This document shows positions 46,668 to 57,567 of a stretch of 64,000 nucleotides of DNA, piece after piece. The DNA is from Affinundibacterium baiyunense. Lineage in GTDB: Bacteria; Pseudomonadota; Gammaproteobacteria; Burkholderiales; Burkholderiaceae_D. The position numbers and the translations under genes were made by a program. The stretch is from assembly GCF_018139645.1 (NCBI RefSeq), contig NZ_JAGSPM010000007.1, positions 1 through 64,000 on the forward strand, given 5' to 3'. Position 1 is the first letter of the stretch, and the number at the start of each line of letters is the position of its first letter. Below the pieces are notes generated by a model that saw nothing but the letters and a program-made list of their open reading frames with translations, did no database searches and was not told the DNA's origin.

Positions 46668-49040
46668 ATGGCATTGAATAACCAACCACATTCGACTGAG
46701 GATCAAGAAGTCCAAGATCTAGACTTTGCGAATAAGCCTTCAGAAACACCGGTTGCATCGAATGAGAATGAGATTGTGCCAATTGAAACGATAGAAGAAG
46801 CCCACAATGTTCGCATGGTCGAAGAGCAAGATTTCGCTGAGCCTGAAGCAAAGCCAAACTTAAATTTTGAAAAAGAGCCAAATTTTGATAGCACGATCAA
46901 TCGTGTAGATGCGACGATTATTGGCGATGCGCTAGAGACAGGCCGCGATATTCGCTTGCCATTGATTGGGCATTTGCCACTACAAAAGCAAGTTCGTTAT
47001 TTGCTTGGTGCGATGGCGATTTCTTTGGGTTTGAGTGCATTGTTCGTTTACTTAAACGCAAGTCAATCTGCCTTGATTTCTACTCAAGCACAGATTTCTG
47101 GTGAGATTTTGATGCACTCTCAGCGTATTGGTAAAGCTGCCCCAAATGCGATTTATGGTAAACCTGCCGCGTTCTCTCAATTGGATGAGAGTCAAAAGAC
47201 GATTAATGCAAACTTGGATATTTTGCTCAATGGTGGTGAATACAAAGGACGTTCAGTGTCGAAGCCAAGTTCTTCCGTTGAGCCGATTTTGAAAGCTACT
47301 AAAACGGCTTGGGCAAACTCGAATAAAGCCGCGACAACAATTACCAAAACGAAAAAAGAGTTGGCGAGTTTCCGTGAAGATCTTGAAAACATGAACTTGT
47401 TGTCGCCAACTTTGGAAAGCCTGACTAGTGATATTTCTACTAAAGAGGTGCAGGGCGGTGCATCTCCGCAGGCGATTTTCGCGTCTGGTCAGTTAGTTAT
47501 GTTGACGCAGCGTTTGGCTCGAAGCGCGAGTGAATTTATGACCCCTGAAGGTATTAATCCAGAGAAGGCCTTCCTGTTGGGTAAAGATGCGAATACCTTC
47601 TATGAATTGGTTGAAGGTTTCTTGAATGGTAGTGAAATTAATAAATTGGCAGCTGTGAAAGACCCTGCTATTCGTTCATTGCTGGTCGAGTTGCAAAAAG
47701 TTTTCGTGGATTATAAAAAGAGTGTTGACAGTATTTTGACAAAGAATAATGAGTTCATTGCTGCGAAAAACTCTGAACAGTTAATTTTTAATGAGAACGA
47801 AGATCTCAAACAAAAAATTTCAACACTGGAAAAAACCTATACTGCACAGCAAGATTCAACGAACTTATCTTTCTGGTTCTTGATGTTGTCGGCAGCGGTT
47901 GCGCTGGTATCTGCAGCTGGTATTGCAGTTGTGTTGTTGCAAGACAGTCGTAATCGTGCGAAAGAAGCGAATCAACGTCGTCTCGAGGCCGATGCGCAAA
48001 TGCAATTGGCGCAGAAACAAGAGGAACAAGCGAACGCCGTTAATGAACAAAATCAGGCTGCGATTCTGCGCTTAATGAATGAATTGCAAGAAGTGGCTGA
48101 CGGTGACTTGACGGTACAAGCGACGGTCTCAGAAGATATTACTGGTGCGATTGCTGACTCCGTTAATTACACGGTGGAAGAATTGCGTGGTCTGGTAGGT
48201 CGTGTTACGACAACTGCAGTACAAGTTACAACAGCGTCTTCTCAAGCGCAAAATATTTCAGATGAGTTGTTGGAAGCTTCTCATCAACAAGCTCGCGAGA
48301 TCGTTGATGCAGGTAAAGCGATTACCACCATGGCAAACGATATTACGGAAGTCTCTCGTTCTGCGAATGAATCCGCAGAAGTTGCGCGTCAATCGGTTGC
48401 TGCTGCGGAGCAAGGTGCGTTAGCGGTGGAAAACACGATCAAGGGCATGAACGAGATTCGTGAACAAATTCAAGAAACTTCTAAACGTATTAAGCGTCTC
48501 GGTGAATCTTCACAAGAGATTGGTGAGATCACAGAACTGATTTCCGATATTACTGAACAGACCAACGTTTTGGCGTTGAACGCGGCGATTCAGGCGGCAT
48601 CTGCAGGTGAAGCTGGTCGAGGCTTCTCAGTTGTTGCGGAAGAGGTTCAGCGTCTCGCGGAACGTTCAGCGGAAGCGACCAAACAGATTGGTGCCCTGGT
48701 TCGTACGATTCAAACAGATACTCATGACGCGGTTGCCGCGATGGAAAAATCAACACAGGGTGTGGTTGAAGGAGCAAAACTGTCCGATGCGGCGGGTACC
48801 GCTTTGTCTGAGATCCGTAGCGTTTCAAACCGCTTGGCGGAACTGATTCAAGGTATTTCACTTTCTACAGAACAGCAGGCAACATCCGCGAACGGCGTTG
48901 CGCAAAATATTCAACACATTTTGACGATTACCGAAAAAACACAAAACGGTACCCAACAAACCTCTCTCTCCATTAAAGACTTGTCTAAGTTAGCGGAAGA
49001 ATTGAAAAACTCAGTATCACGATTCCGAGTGACCGCTTAA
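46668..49040 (+). CDS. pilJ: PilJ, methyl-accepting chemoreceptor of the Pil-Chp system
   Basis: 790 residues. A long acidic cytoplasmic N-terminus (1 to about 105) precedes membrane helix 1 (about 110-130), a periplasmic region with two PilJ (type IV pilus MCP) sensor domains, helix 2 (about 402-425), a HAMP-like region and the MCP signalling domain. The highly conserved hairpin tip [26 protein letters not shown] (in parts) centres near residue 636. Chemotaxis receptors normally use LALNAAIEAARAGE; Gln-Ala-Ala-Ser in place of Glu-Ala-Ala-Arg is the PilJ signature. It senses pilus-surface contact, possibly pilin itself. The 105-residue acidic front is longer than in the Pseudomonas protein. 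AGGAG lies before the ATG. Confidence 0.95.
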   Translation: MALNNQPHSTEDQEVQDLDFANKPSETPVASNENEIVPIETIEEAHNVRMVEEQDFAEPEAKPNLNFEKEPNFDSTINRVDATIIGDALETGRDIRLPLIGHLPLQKQVRYLLGAMAISLGLSALFVYLNASQSALISTQAQISGEILMHSQRIGKAAPNAIYGKPAAFSQLDESQKTINANLDILLNGGEYKGRSVSKPSSSVEPILKATKTAWANSNKAATTITKTKKELASFREDLENMNLLSPTLESLTSDISTKEVQGGASPQAIFASGQLVMLTQRLARSASEFMTPEGINPEKAFLLGKDANTFYELVEGFLNGSEINKLAAVKDPAIRSLLVELQKVFVDYKKSVDSILTKNNEFIAAKNSEQLIFNENEDLKQKISTLEKTYTAQQDSTNLSFWFLMLSAAVALVSAAGIAVVLLQDSRNRAKEANQRRLEADAQMQLAQKQEEQANAVNEQNQAAILRLMNELQEVADGDLTVQATVSEDITGAIADSVNYTVEELRGLVGRVTTTAVQVTTASSQAQNISDELLEASHQQAREIVDAGKAITTMANDITEVSRSANESAEVARQSVAAAEQGALAVENTIKGMNEIREQIQETSKRIKRLGESSQEIGEITELISDITEQTNVLALNAAIQAASAGEAGRGFSVVAEEVQRLAERSAEATKQIGALVRTIQTDTHDAVAAMEKSTQGVVEGAKLSDAAGTALSEIRSVSNRLAELIQGISLSTEQQATSANGVAQNIQHILTITEKTQNGTQQTSLSIKDLSKLAEELKNSVSRFRVTA

Positions 49041-49087
49041 TTTTCGACAACAAGCTACTCAGTTGTTAGCTTGATTATGCACGTAAC

Positions 49088-49108
49088 GCGGAAGACTTTG
49101 TCTTCCGC
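49088..49108 (+). promoter_or_regulatory. Intercistronic hairpin between pilJ and chpA
   Basis: GCGGAAGA (49088-49095) and TCTTCCGC (49101-49108) form a perfect 8-bp stem with the loop CTTTG. It is not followed by a T run, so it is not a full terminator. It lies 24 bp before the chpA start and could adjust the ratio of PilJ to the very large ChpA. Confidence 0.45.
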
Positions 49109-49132
49109 TCAAAGAGTTCGCGGGGTTTAAGA

Positions 49133-52100
49133 ATGACATCAGGTTCTTCTAAAACGTTGGATTCAGGACAAGAGCAATTTGATATTGCTCCTTTGTCTTG
49201 GGTTATGACGGAATTAAGGGAAGCACTTTCCAGTGCAGGTAAGTTGTTGAGTGGTGCGCTTAATCAGGAGTCTGATGCGCAATCGACCGCTTTATTGCAG
49301 GCGAAAAGCTATTTACATCAGGCGCATGGCGCTTTACAAATTGTTGAAGTTGAAGGCGTTTCAATTGTCACAGAGACAGTTGAAGAGCTGATTGAACGTA
49401 TGCAAGCGGGCAAGTTAGAAGTATCTGACACCGCTGTTCAATACATGACCGAAGCATTTTATGCAGTGCTTAGATATCTTGAAGATCTGTTGGCTGGAAA
49501 TCCTCAGCAGCCAGTACGTTTGTTTCCAGAGTATCGCGCCTTGCTGGAATTAAAGGGGGCAGAGCGCATCCATCCCGCGGATTTGTTCTTTCCTTCTTTG
49601 TCCGTTCAGGAAAAAATTCCTGAGATGACGCTCTCAGGCAAGGTATCGGAAATTAATTACGGCGCAATTCGTTTGCGTTTTGAGAAGTTGCTGCTGACGG
49701 TGTTGACCAGCAAAAATCCCGAAGCAAAGTTGGAAGCATCGAATCAAATGAGTTTGTTGATTCGTGAGATTGAACAAGCGCAAACGACTTCGCAATCAAA
49801 AGCATTTTGGTTAGTGATGCGCGCTTTTGCTGAATCTACCGCATCGATTGATGCCAAAGATGAGCGTCATATCAAGCAAATTTGGGGGCGAATTAATCTA
49901 CAGATTCGTCGTTTGGTTGAGGGTAATAGTAGTATCCCTGAGCGATTGCTTCGAGATGCTTTGTTTTTTATTGCGCAAGTTCGTGAGCCTTCCGCTTTTG
50001 TTACTCAAATTCGTAAAGCGTATCAGTTGGATCACCATGTACCAACGGATTACGACCAAAAACGATATGGATTAATCTCTCCCGATGTATTGGCAAGTGC
50101 AAAAGAACTTTTAGCTAATATCAAAAATTTGTGGGGACGTATCTCAAATGGAGATATGTCTTTGTCCGAAAAATTCTTTCAAAAGATGAAGGAGTTGGCG
50201 GATCTCGGCGTTAACCTGCAAACGCCACCATTAACAAAGCTATTAAAAGAATTAAATGGTATCGCTAGCCATGCTGTGCGCGCGCAAGACAAAGAACGTA
50301 TGGGTTTGGAATTGGCCACATGCTTACTTTTCTTGGAAAACTCTTTAGAGCAAATTACGCATTTACCAGCGAATTTTTCTGCTCGCGCAGATGAAATTTC
50401 TGGTCGCTTATTGTCTGTCGTTAGCGGTGAGATTCCAGACGCGCAAGTGACTTGGATTGGCGAAATTTCTCGCGAAGCGCAACAGCGTCAAACCATGGGC
50501 GTGTTGGTCAATGAAATGCAGTCTAGCTTGAAGCAAGCAGAAAAAGCATTAGATGAGCATTTCCGAGATGTTTCTAATACGGCGATTTTGGCTCCCGTTG
50601 ATGGTATTTTGGCGCAATTAGGCGGTGCTTTAGCCATCTTGGATCAGGATGATGCATTAGCTGCAGTCAATCATACCCGTGGTTTAGTGAACTCTTTTGC
50701 GAATGGTAATAGTGATTTAGCGCCTACCGATTTAGATACGTTACACCAAAAGGTTGCACAAAATGTCGGTGCTTTATCATTCTTCATTGAGACTTTGCAG
50801 AATCAGCCTGAATTGGCGAAGAAACGCTTTGTTTTTGATTCCGCAACTGGCTCATTTCAATCGAAGCTATTAGAAAAAGCGCCAGAGAAAGAGCTATTGC
50901 CATCGATTGAGCTGGAGGCGAATCCGCAGGCGACGCAAGCAACTGCGGAACAAGATTTGATTCAGCAACAAAAGGAATCTGAACGTTTATTAGCTTCCTT
51001 AGTTGAAGCGCCAGAAGATTCTGATTTGCAAGCGAAATTAAAAGATTCACTTGATCATGAGCGCTCGTATGCAGCCTTGTTAGATGATAGTGAGGCGAGT
51101 GCGCGTGCAAAGACCGCGATTGACCTACTTGCTCAAGCGGACTTAAGTCAAGCTGCTGCGCTCGACGAAATCGTCGCCGCAACTTCTCATGTAGAAGTTG
51201 CTCCCGCTATCGAATTGAGTCAAGAACTTCCGGAAACAGAAGCCGAAATTGATGCCGAGCTGTTAGAAATCTTCTTAATGGAAGCAGACGAAGTGCTTGG
51301 CGCAGTTCGTGAGAACATTCCACTTTCAAGACACGATACTAGCAATCAAGAGTACTTAATTCGTCTACGCCGCTCTTTCCACACCTTAAAAGGTAGTGGG
51401 CGTATGGTGGGTTTGATGGTGTTCGGTGAAGGCGCTTGGAACATAGAACAAGTCATGAATTTGTGGCTGTCCGAATCGCGTGCGGGTACAGAAGCCTTGT
51501 ACCAGTTGCTTGAGTACGCGACAGAACAAATGGATGCTTGGGTTGAGGAGTTGAAAACTAAAGGCAGCTCGAGTCGAAATTCTGACTTAATTATTGCAGC
51601 CGCTCTGCGTGTCAAAGAAGGTTTGGATTTCAGTATTGATGCTGTTGCACCGGTGATTGAATCCCCTGTGCAAGAGGAGTCTGCACTGGTTGAGGCGAAC
51701 GCTGAAGTAATCAATGCAGTTGCATTGGAATTGCCTGCAGTTGAAGAAGCGGAAATTCAGATTCCCGAACATCACATACCAGAATCAGAATTGCTTGTGG
51801 CTGTCTCTGAAGAGCTAGATGCGCTTGAACCAGCCTCTGAAGTCACGTTACCAGCTTTGGATTTGTCGAATGATATTCTTAAACTTGAAGAAAAGTCTAA
51901 GCATGTTTTGAGTGACGACACATCAGACTTGCTCGAGCCAATTAGCGCTCTCGAACAAGCTGGGGCGCAAGAGCTTGAATCAATTTCTTTGGCGACTCCA
52001 GATGAAATTCATGACGAAATTCAAGTCGACGCTCAAGACACTACTCAGGACGAAACTCAAGATTTGAATGAGCCACCAATTGAGTACTTTGAGCAAAAAA

Positions 52101-55100
52101 TAAATCCAGACTTGGCGCCTGAAGTGGGAATGAGGGAATCAGATTCACAGCAAGTGACTGATGGCGTGATTGAGCTTGAAGAGGATCTTCAAGCGTCTTC
52201 CGAGCCAGAATCCACTTCGGAGGTTGAATCCAATATTGCGCGTCAACAGACGGCGCAGATTATCGAGTTCCCTGACTTCTCGATGCCAATCGCCAACGAA
52301 GCTGACAACACGAAGCGAATTGGTGAAATTGAAATTAGTCTGCCATTGCATACGATTTATATGGCGGAGACTGATGAAATTGTGCGCTTCCTCGCGCAAG
52401 ATTTTGCAGAATGGCGCCATGAGCCAACACGCCCAGTTTCTCGTCATGCGGTTCATGCGGCGCATTCATTAGCTGGTAGTTCCGCGACGGTTGGTTTGTT
52501 CGCTGTGCAAGAATTAGCGCACAGTTTAGAGAATGTCTTGCAACGATTAGAGCGTCATCCTGTCAATTTGGAGTCCAATGAGTTTGATTTGTTGGATCAT
52601 TCTGTTGATTGTGTAAAAGGGATGCTGCAGAAGTTCGCTTTGTCGGAAATGGCAGAGCGTGCTCCGCAAGAGAACCTACAATTGGCACAGTTGTTAGAAC
52701 AAGTGATTGCGCGATCAAAAGTTGGTGATGATGGCGAGTTCATTACATCGACAAATGAGCGCCTTGATCCGGTTCTACTCGATTCTCAGCCGGAACTAGA
52801 ACACGTATCGGAAACGGTTTCAGAACAAATCGCAGAGCAAAATTCCGAGCAAAGTTTGGAGCAAACATCCTTAATTCAAGACGCAATTGAGCAAGATGCG
52901 CTTTTGCTTGCAATAGAAACGGATGAGATTGATTCAGCATCAGAGTTACTATCATCAGAGCCAGTAGAAAATATTGAAGAACTCAGTATTTCGCCGATCG
53001 AGTTTACCGATGAAGAGCCTGTCGCTATAGCTGCTTCTGTACAAGAAGACAGTTTGCCAGTATTGGAAGAGCATGCTGTTCAGCTAGAAAATGATGTAAA
53101 AGCTGAAGCAGAGCTTGAAGCAAAAGTAGAGACAGAAGTAGAGGTAGAAGTTCAAGCAGAGCCAGCCTTAATGGAAGAAGCATCTGTGACTGCGGCAGAA
53201 GTGCCTGAGCTTGCACCTGTTTCTGAAGAGTTCCTTGCTGAAGACAACACTGAAGAGCCTGTGCTGATCACGCCGACAGCAGTTCCAGCTTATGTAGAAC
53301 AAGAAGCGGCAATTGATCGCGCAAGTTCAGAAATTGAACTCAAAATTAGCGATGAGATTGATCACGATTTACTTCCAGTGTTCTTGGAAGAAGGTAATGA
53401 TCTGTTGCCGATGATCGGTCAGTTATTGCGTTCATGGCAGCAAAGTCCGGATGATGATGCAATTCCTCAATCCATTTTGCGTTTGATGCATACGGTAAAA
53501 GGTAGTGCGCGGATGGCTGGTGCAATGCAACTAGGTCAGCATACGCATGACATGGAAACGCGCATCGAAAACTTGATGCACACCGGTAGCACGATTCGTC
53601 AACCATTGTTGGAAGATTTGTTGTCTCGTCACGATTATGCGATGCACTTATTTGAGCGATTGCAAAATCCTGATTTGGCAATACAAGCGATGCCGGAAGC
53701 TGACTTGCATAATTTGTCAGCAACCGAAGAATTAAATCAATTTGAACTTGCAGAACCAAGTGCTTCAGCACAAGATTCTGAGCCCGTAGTAGCAGTATCT
53801 AATGAAGATACGAGCGTGCTGACGCAAGCATCGAATCAAACATCGTCTGATGTTGAGTCAACCGTCGGTCAAGTGATCGACGCGCAAGCGCCAATCGCCC
53901 AATCGTCAGCTGTCGAGGCTGTAGCAACGACAAAACCAGCAATTGTTTCTCGCGCATTACGACAAGCAATGCCGCAAACGCCGACGGCAGTTGGCGCGGC
54001 GAGCAACGCTCCAGTTCCCTTGGTACGTGTACGTGCCGATATTTTGGATCGCTTGGTGAATCAGGCCGGTGAAGTTTCTATTTCACGTTCCAAATTGGAA
54101 AATGAAGTTGATACTCTAAAAGCTTCTTTATCCGAGTTGACCGAAAACGTCAGTCGTTTGCGTGATCAATTGCGTGAAGTGGAAATTCAAGCGGAGACGC
54201 AAATTACTTCACGTATGGCATTCTCAGGCGATCGTGAATTCGATCCTTTGGAGTTTGACCGCTTTACACGCTTGCAAGAATTAACGCGGATGATGGCTGA
54301 GAGCGTTAGCGACGTTGCTACTGTACAAACTGCGTTAAACCGTACGATCGAAGGCGCAACTATCGATTTGAATGCGCAAGCGCGATTAACGCGTGAGTTA
54401 CAGCAAGATTTGATGCGCGTCCGCATGATTCCATTCTCCAGTGTGTCAGAACGCTTGTACCGAATTGCGCGTCAGACCGCGAAGGAAATGGACAAACGCG
54501 TCAATTTGGATATTCGCGGTACTTCTGTTGAAATTGACCGCAGCGTTTTGGAAAAAATGGTTGCGCCATTTGAACACATGTTACGTAATGCGATTGTGCA
54601 TGGTATCGAAGCACGTCAAGACCGTATCGCACGTGGTAAGAGTGAAGTTGGTGAATTATTGATTGAAATTCGTCAGGAAGGTAACGAGGTTGTTATTCAC
54701 TTCACCGACGATGGCCAAGGTTTAAATATCAGTCGAATTCGTGAGAAAGCGAAAAATGTTGGTCTGTTGACAGACGAAAATTATGTCAATGAATCGGATG
54801 TCGTCAATTTGATTTTCGAGCCAGGCTTCTCGACTGCAAGTGAAGTCACTGAATTAGCTGGACGTGGCGTTGGTATGGACGTTGTGCGTTCTGAGGCGGC
54901 TTCCCTAGGTGGTCGTGTCTCGGTCAGCACTGTTGAAGGGCAGGGAGCACATTTCACGATTCACTTGCCATTGACGTTGGCGGTCACGCAAGTAGTTATT
55001 TTGAATGCAGGTGGAAAAACATTTGCGGTGCCGTCAGTGTTGGTTGAACAGGTTCAGCAATTGAAGTCTGCTGCACTGGCAAGCGCTTACAACGATGGTG

Positions 55101-55897
55101 CAATTGTGTGGCAGGGTAATCGCGTGCCTTTACATTACTTACCAAGTATGTTGGGCGAACGTGATGCGACGCCAGACACTCAACAGTACACCCCGATTTT
55201 GATTATGAAGAGCGACAATGAACGTGTTGCGATTCACGTTGATCAAATTATAGGTAACCGCGAGGTGGTGGTGAAGAACGTTGGGCCGCAATTAGCGCGT
55301 ATGATCGGTATCGCCGGTGCGACAGTGCTTGGTTCAGGTAATATCGTTTTGATTTTAAATCCAGTTCCATTGGCGCAGAAGATCGAACATGAACGTGCTA
55401 AATTACCAGACGCGCACATCGATAGCGCCAACCCAGAGATGGGTGCCGTGGCGGAAATGGTGGAGACGCAAGCGACACCAGCAAACGTCGAACCAGTGCA
55501 AGGTTTGCGTACCCATCATATCGTGATGGTGGTGGACGATTCTTTAACCGTGCGTCGTGTCACGCAACGTTTGTTGGTGCGTGAAGGTTATCAAGTCGTG
55601 TTGGCGAAAGACGGTATTGATGCACTCGAACAGTTGCAATCAATCACGCCAGATGTGATGTTGGTTGATATTGAAATGCCACGTATGGATGGTTTCGATT
55701 TAACGCGCAACGTACGCAGCGATTCAAGAACTCATCATATTCCTATTATCATGATTACTTCGCGTACGGCTGATAAACATCGCAACTATGCGGCTGAATT
55801 GGGTGTTAATGAGTACTTTGGTAAACCTTATCGCGAGGATGATTTGTTGGCAGCGATTAGTGGATTTGTGAATAAGCAAACGGAGTTAGTCAGCTGA
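49133..55897 (+). CDS. chpA: ChpA (PilL), hybrid CheA-type histidine kinase of the Pil-Chp system
   Basis: 2254 residues, the largest gene here. An N-terminal FimL/pseudo-Hpt-like region (YLHQAHGALQIV near residue 65) is followed by helical domains. Three canonical Hpt domains have phospho-acceptor His750 (FHTLKGSGRMVG), His1111 (HSLAGSSATVG) and His1453 (MHTVKGSARMAG). The Hpts are separated by Glu/Ala-rich linkers. The CheA core follows: dimer helices (about 1640-1780), ATPase N box LRNAIVHGIEARQ and G boxes DDGQGL, GRGVGMDVV (about 1810-1940), a CheW-like domain (about 1950-2080) and a receiver with Asp2179 in MLVDIEMPRMDG. It phosphorylates PilG and PilH. Length is close to Pseudomonas ChpA (about 2470), but fewer canonical Hpts are seen. 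Last gene of the operon. Confidence 0.95.
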   Translation: MTSGSSKTLDSGQEQFDIAPLSWVMTELREALSSAGKLLSGALNQESDAQSTALLQAKSYLHQAHGALQIVEVEGVSIVTETVEELIERMQAGKLEVSDTAVQYMTEAFYAVLRYLEDLLAGNPQQPVRLFPEYRALLELKGAERIHPADLFFPSLSVQEKIPEMTLSGKVSEINYGAIRLRFEKLLLTVLTSKNPEAKLEASNQMSLLIREIEQAQTTSQSKAFWLVMRAFAESTASIDAKDERHIKQIWGRINLQIRRLVEGNSSIPERLLRDALFFIAQVREPSAFVTQIRKAYQLDHHVPTDYDQKRYGLISPDVLASAKELLANIKNLWGRISNGDMSLSEKFFQKMKELADLGVNLQTPPLTKLLKELNGIASHAVRAQDKERMGLELATCLLFLENSLEQITHLPANFSARADEISGRLLSVVSGEIPDAQVTWIGEISREAQQRQTMGVLVNEMQSSLKQAEKALDEHFRDVSNTAILAPVDGILAQLGGALAILDQDDALAAVNHTRGLVNSFANGNSDLAPTDLDTLHQKVAQNVGALSFFIETLQNQPELAKKRFVFDSATGSFQSKLLEKAPEKELLPSIELEANPQATQATAEQDLIQQQKESERLLASLVEAPEDSDLQAKLKDSLDHERSYAALLDDSEASARAKTAIDLLAQADLSQAAALDEIVAATSHVEVAPAIELSQELPETEAEIDAELLEIFLMEADEVLGAVRENIPLSRHDTSNQEYLIRLRRSFHTLKGSGRMVGLMVFGEGAWNIEQVMNLWLSESRAGTEALYQLLEYATEQMDAWVEELKTKGSSSRNSDLIIAAALRVKEGLDFSIDAVAPVIESPVQEESALVEANAEVINAVALELPAVEEAEIQIPEHHIPESELLVAVSEELDALEPASEVTLPALDLSNDILKLEEKSKHVLSDDTSDLLEPISALEQAGAQELESISLATPDEIHDEIQVDAQDTTQDETQDLNEPPIEYFEQKINPDLAPEVGMRESDSQQVTDGVIELEEDLQASSEPESTSEVESNIARQQTAQIIEFPDFSMPIANEADNTKRIGEIEISLPLHTIYMAETDEIVRFLAQDFAEWRHEPTRPVSRHAVHAAHSLAGSSATVGLFAVQELAHSLENVLQRLERHPVNLESNEFDLLDHSVDCVKGMLQKFALSEMAERAPQENLQLAQLLEQVIARSKVGDDGEFITSTNERLDPVLLDSQPELEHVSETVSEQIAEQNSEQSLEQTSLIQDAIEQDALLLAIETDEIDSASELLSSEPVENIEELSISPIEFTDEEPVAIAASVQEDSLPVLEEHAVQLENDVKAEAELEAKVETEVEVEVQAEPALMEEASVTAAEVPELAPVSEEFLAEDNTEEPVLITPTAVPAYVEQEAAIDRASSEIELKISDEIDHDLLPVFLEEGNDLLPMIGQLLRSWQQSPDDDAIPQSILRLMHTVKGSARMAGAMQLGQHTHDMETRIENLMHTGSTIRQPLLEDLLSRHDYAMHLFERLQNPDLAIQAMPEADLHNLSATEELNQFELAEPSASAQDSEPVVAVSNEDTSVLTQASNQTSSDVESTVGQVIDAQAPIAQSSAVEAVATTKPAIVSRALRQAMPQTPTAVGAASNAPVPLVRVRADILDRLVNQAGEVSISRSKLENEVDTLKASLSELTENVSRLRDQLREVEIQAETQITSRMAFSGDREFDPLEFDRFTRLQELTRMMAESVSDVATVQTALNRTIEGATIDLNAQARLTRELQQDLMRVRMIPFSSVSERLYRIARQTAKEMDKRVNLDIRGTSVEIDRSVLEKMVAPFEHMLRNAIVHGIEARQDRIARGKSEVGELLIEIRQEGNEVVIHFTDDGQGLNISRIREKAKNVGLLTDENYVNESDVVNLIFEPGFSTASEVTELAGRGVGMDVVRSEAASLGGRVSVSTVEGQGAHFTIHLPLTLAVTQVVILNAGGKTFAVPSVLVEQVQQLKSAALASAYNDGAIVWQGNRVPLHYLPSMLGERDATPDTQQYTPILIMKSDNERVAIHVDQIIGNREVVVKNVGPQLARMIGIAGATVLGSGNIVLILNPVPLAQKIEHERAKLPDAHIDSANPEMGAVAEMVETQATPANVEPVQGLRTHHIVMVVDDSLTVRRVTQRLLVREGYQVVLAKDGIDALEQLQSITPDVMLVDIEMPRMDGFDLTRNVRSDSRTHHIPIIMITSRTADKHRNYAAELGVNEYFGKPYREDDLLAAISGFVNKQTELVS

Positions 55898-55941
55898 TAG
55901 CAGATGTAATAAGTTAAATTACGTTTTAGTTTGATACTTAG

Positions 55942-55973
55942 AAAAACGCCTCGAAATTTTCGAGGCGTTTTTT
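55942..55973. terminator. Bidirectional terminator between chpA and phrB
   Basis: A 14-bp stem AAAAACGCCTCGAA/TTCGAGGCGTTTTT with a short loop and T run. It ends the pil-chp operon and the convergent phrB transcript. Confidence 0.9.
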
Positions 55974-55982
55974 ATGGTTTGA

Positions 55983-57452
55983 TTAACTTACTTTTTTCAC
56001 GACGCTGTATCGCTCTAATGTTCGCAGGCGGGCAACATCGTGTGCGACGATTGGATGAGGATAATCGACACCTAACTGGATATTTGCAGCACGCAATTCG
56101 ATAGGACTAGTATTCCAAGGAGCATGAATTTGTTTTGCATTGAGTTTGGCGAGTTGCGGTAAATAGCGACGTATGAATTTACCCTCTGCGTCGAATTTTT
56201 CGGATTGTGTAATCGGATTGAAGATCCGAAAATAAGGTTGAGCGTCACAACCGGTAGAGGCGGCCCATTGCCAACCGCCATTATTTGCAGATAAGTCGAA
56301 ATCGTTTAAATGCAAAGCAAAATAAGCTTCTCCCCAACGCCAGTCGATGCCAAGATCTTTGACTAAAAAACTGGCTACGACCATACGCAAGCGATTGTGC
56401 ATGTAGCCAGTTTGATTCAGCTGTAGCATTGCGGCATCGACTAAGGGATAACCCGTTTTACCTTCACACCACGCTTCAAATAAGCGCTTCGCTTCGCTTC
56501 CGCTTTCCCATTGAATCGCATCGTATTCTGGCTTGTATGAATTTCCGACTACGCGTGGATTGTGATACAAAATCATAAAATAGAAGTCGCGCCAAATCAG
56601 TTCTGATAGCCAAACGCTAGCACCATCGTTGCCGCTCGCCGTTCGAATGTGCCGCATTGCTTGGCTTACTAAATATCGGATTGAAACCGTACCGAAACGT
56701 AAATGTACCGATAGATAAGATGGACCTTTAATCGCTGGAAAGTCTCGCGCAAGACCATAGCGATCGATACGAGTCAGGAAGTCATCAAGCAATGCCGCAC
56801 CTGCGCACATACCACCTTGTAATTTCAATGCATCTTGATCGAGTTCCTCAAACCCTAATTCAGCTAAGCTGGGAAAGGGGGACTCTACATGTTCTGCAAA
56901 GTTGTTGACGTATCTTGCGACGGGATAAGATTGGAAATAGAAGTCAGCTCCATCTTCGGTTTCTGAGGCTAATTTTTTTAGCCAAGCATTTTTATAGGGT
57001 GTGAATACAGAAAATGGTTTGCCAGCCAGACTCAGAACTTCATCTTGTTCAAAAATAACTTGGTCTTTGTAGTCGATGAAGTCGCACTGGAATTGACTTA
57101 ATTGCTGACGAACTTGCTGATCGCGCGCGATGGCAGTCGGTTCATAATCACGATTCGCAAAAACAGCATTGACAGCTAACTTCGCCGCTAAACGCGGAAT
57201 CTCAAGTGCTGGATCGCCATGTAAAGTGATCAGATGCGCACCAATTCTTTTCAATTCGTCTCGTAGCTCTTGTACGCTTTGGTGAATAAATTGAACACGG
57301 CGATCTTGTTTTGGTAAAGCTTGCAATATTGTTGTATCAAAAATAAATACGCAATAGCAAGATCTCGACTGTTTTAATGCCTGATATAAGGCGGCATTAT
57401 CAAAATGCCTTAAGTCTCGACGAAACCAGAATAAGCTTTTTGTATAAGTCAT
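55983..57452 (-). CDS. phrB: Deoxyribodipyrimidine photolyase
   Basis: 489 residues. A flavin enzyme that repairs cyclobutane pyrimidine dimers with blue light. An N-terminal antenna-binding Rossmann domain (LFWFRRDLRHFDNAALYQAL in parts) is followed by the FAD-binding helical domain: GYPLVDAAMLQLNQTGYMHNRLRM, ASFLVKDLGIDWRWGE, and the long GGWQWAASTGCDAQPYFRIFNP (each given in part). The Trp residues of the electron-transfer chain are in WRWGE and WQWAAS. Length fits class I CPD photolyases; the cryptochrome alternative is unlikely. It lies divergent from yqgE and shares the terminator with chpA. Confidence 0.95.
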   Translation of the reverse strand: MTYTKSLFWFRRDLRHFDNAALYQALKQSRSCYCVFIFDTTILQALPKQDRRVQFIHQSVQELRDELKRIGAHLITLHGDPALEIPRLAAKLAVNAVFANRDYEPTAIARDQQVRQQLSQFQCDFIDYKDQVIFEQDEVLSLAGKPFSVFTPYKNAWLKKLASETEDGADFYFQSYPVARYVNNFAEHVESPFPSLAELGFEELDQDALKLQGGMCAGAALLDDFLTRIDRYGLARDFPAIKGPSYLSVHLRFGTVSIRYLVSQAMRHIRTASGNDGASVWLSELIWRDFYFMILYHNPRVVGNSYKPEYDAIQWESGSEAKRLFEAWCEGKTGYPLVDAAMLQLNQTGYMHNRLRMVVASFLVKDLGIDWRWGEAYFALHLNDFDLSANNGGWQWAASTGCDAQPYFRIFNPITQSEKFDAEGKFIRRYLPQLAKLNAKQIHAPWNTSPIELRAANIQLGVDYPHPIVAHDVARLRTLERYSVVKKVS

Positions 57453-57555
57453 ATTTTCAAATAGCCAATGATTTGTTTTTTTATGGGAAAGAGAAGCGGC
57501 ACTGTTAGTCTAGCCCGTGACCATAGCACAGATCATAAAAGCACACTAAAACTGA

Positions 57556-57567
57556 TAAAATATAGGG
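57556..57567 (+). promoter_or_regulatory. Candidate -10 directly before yqgE
   Basis: TAAAAT (57556-57561) lies 6 bases before the yqgE ATG, so transcription could begin at the start codon. The AGGG between them touches the ATG and is too close to work as a ribosome site. No -35 box stands out. Confidence 0.3.
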
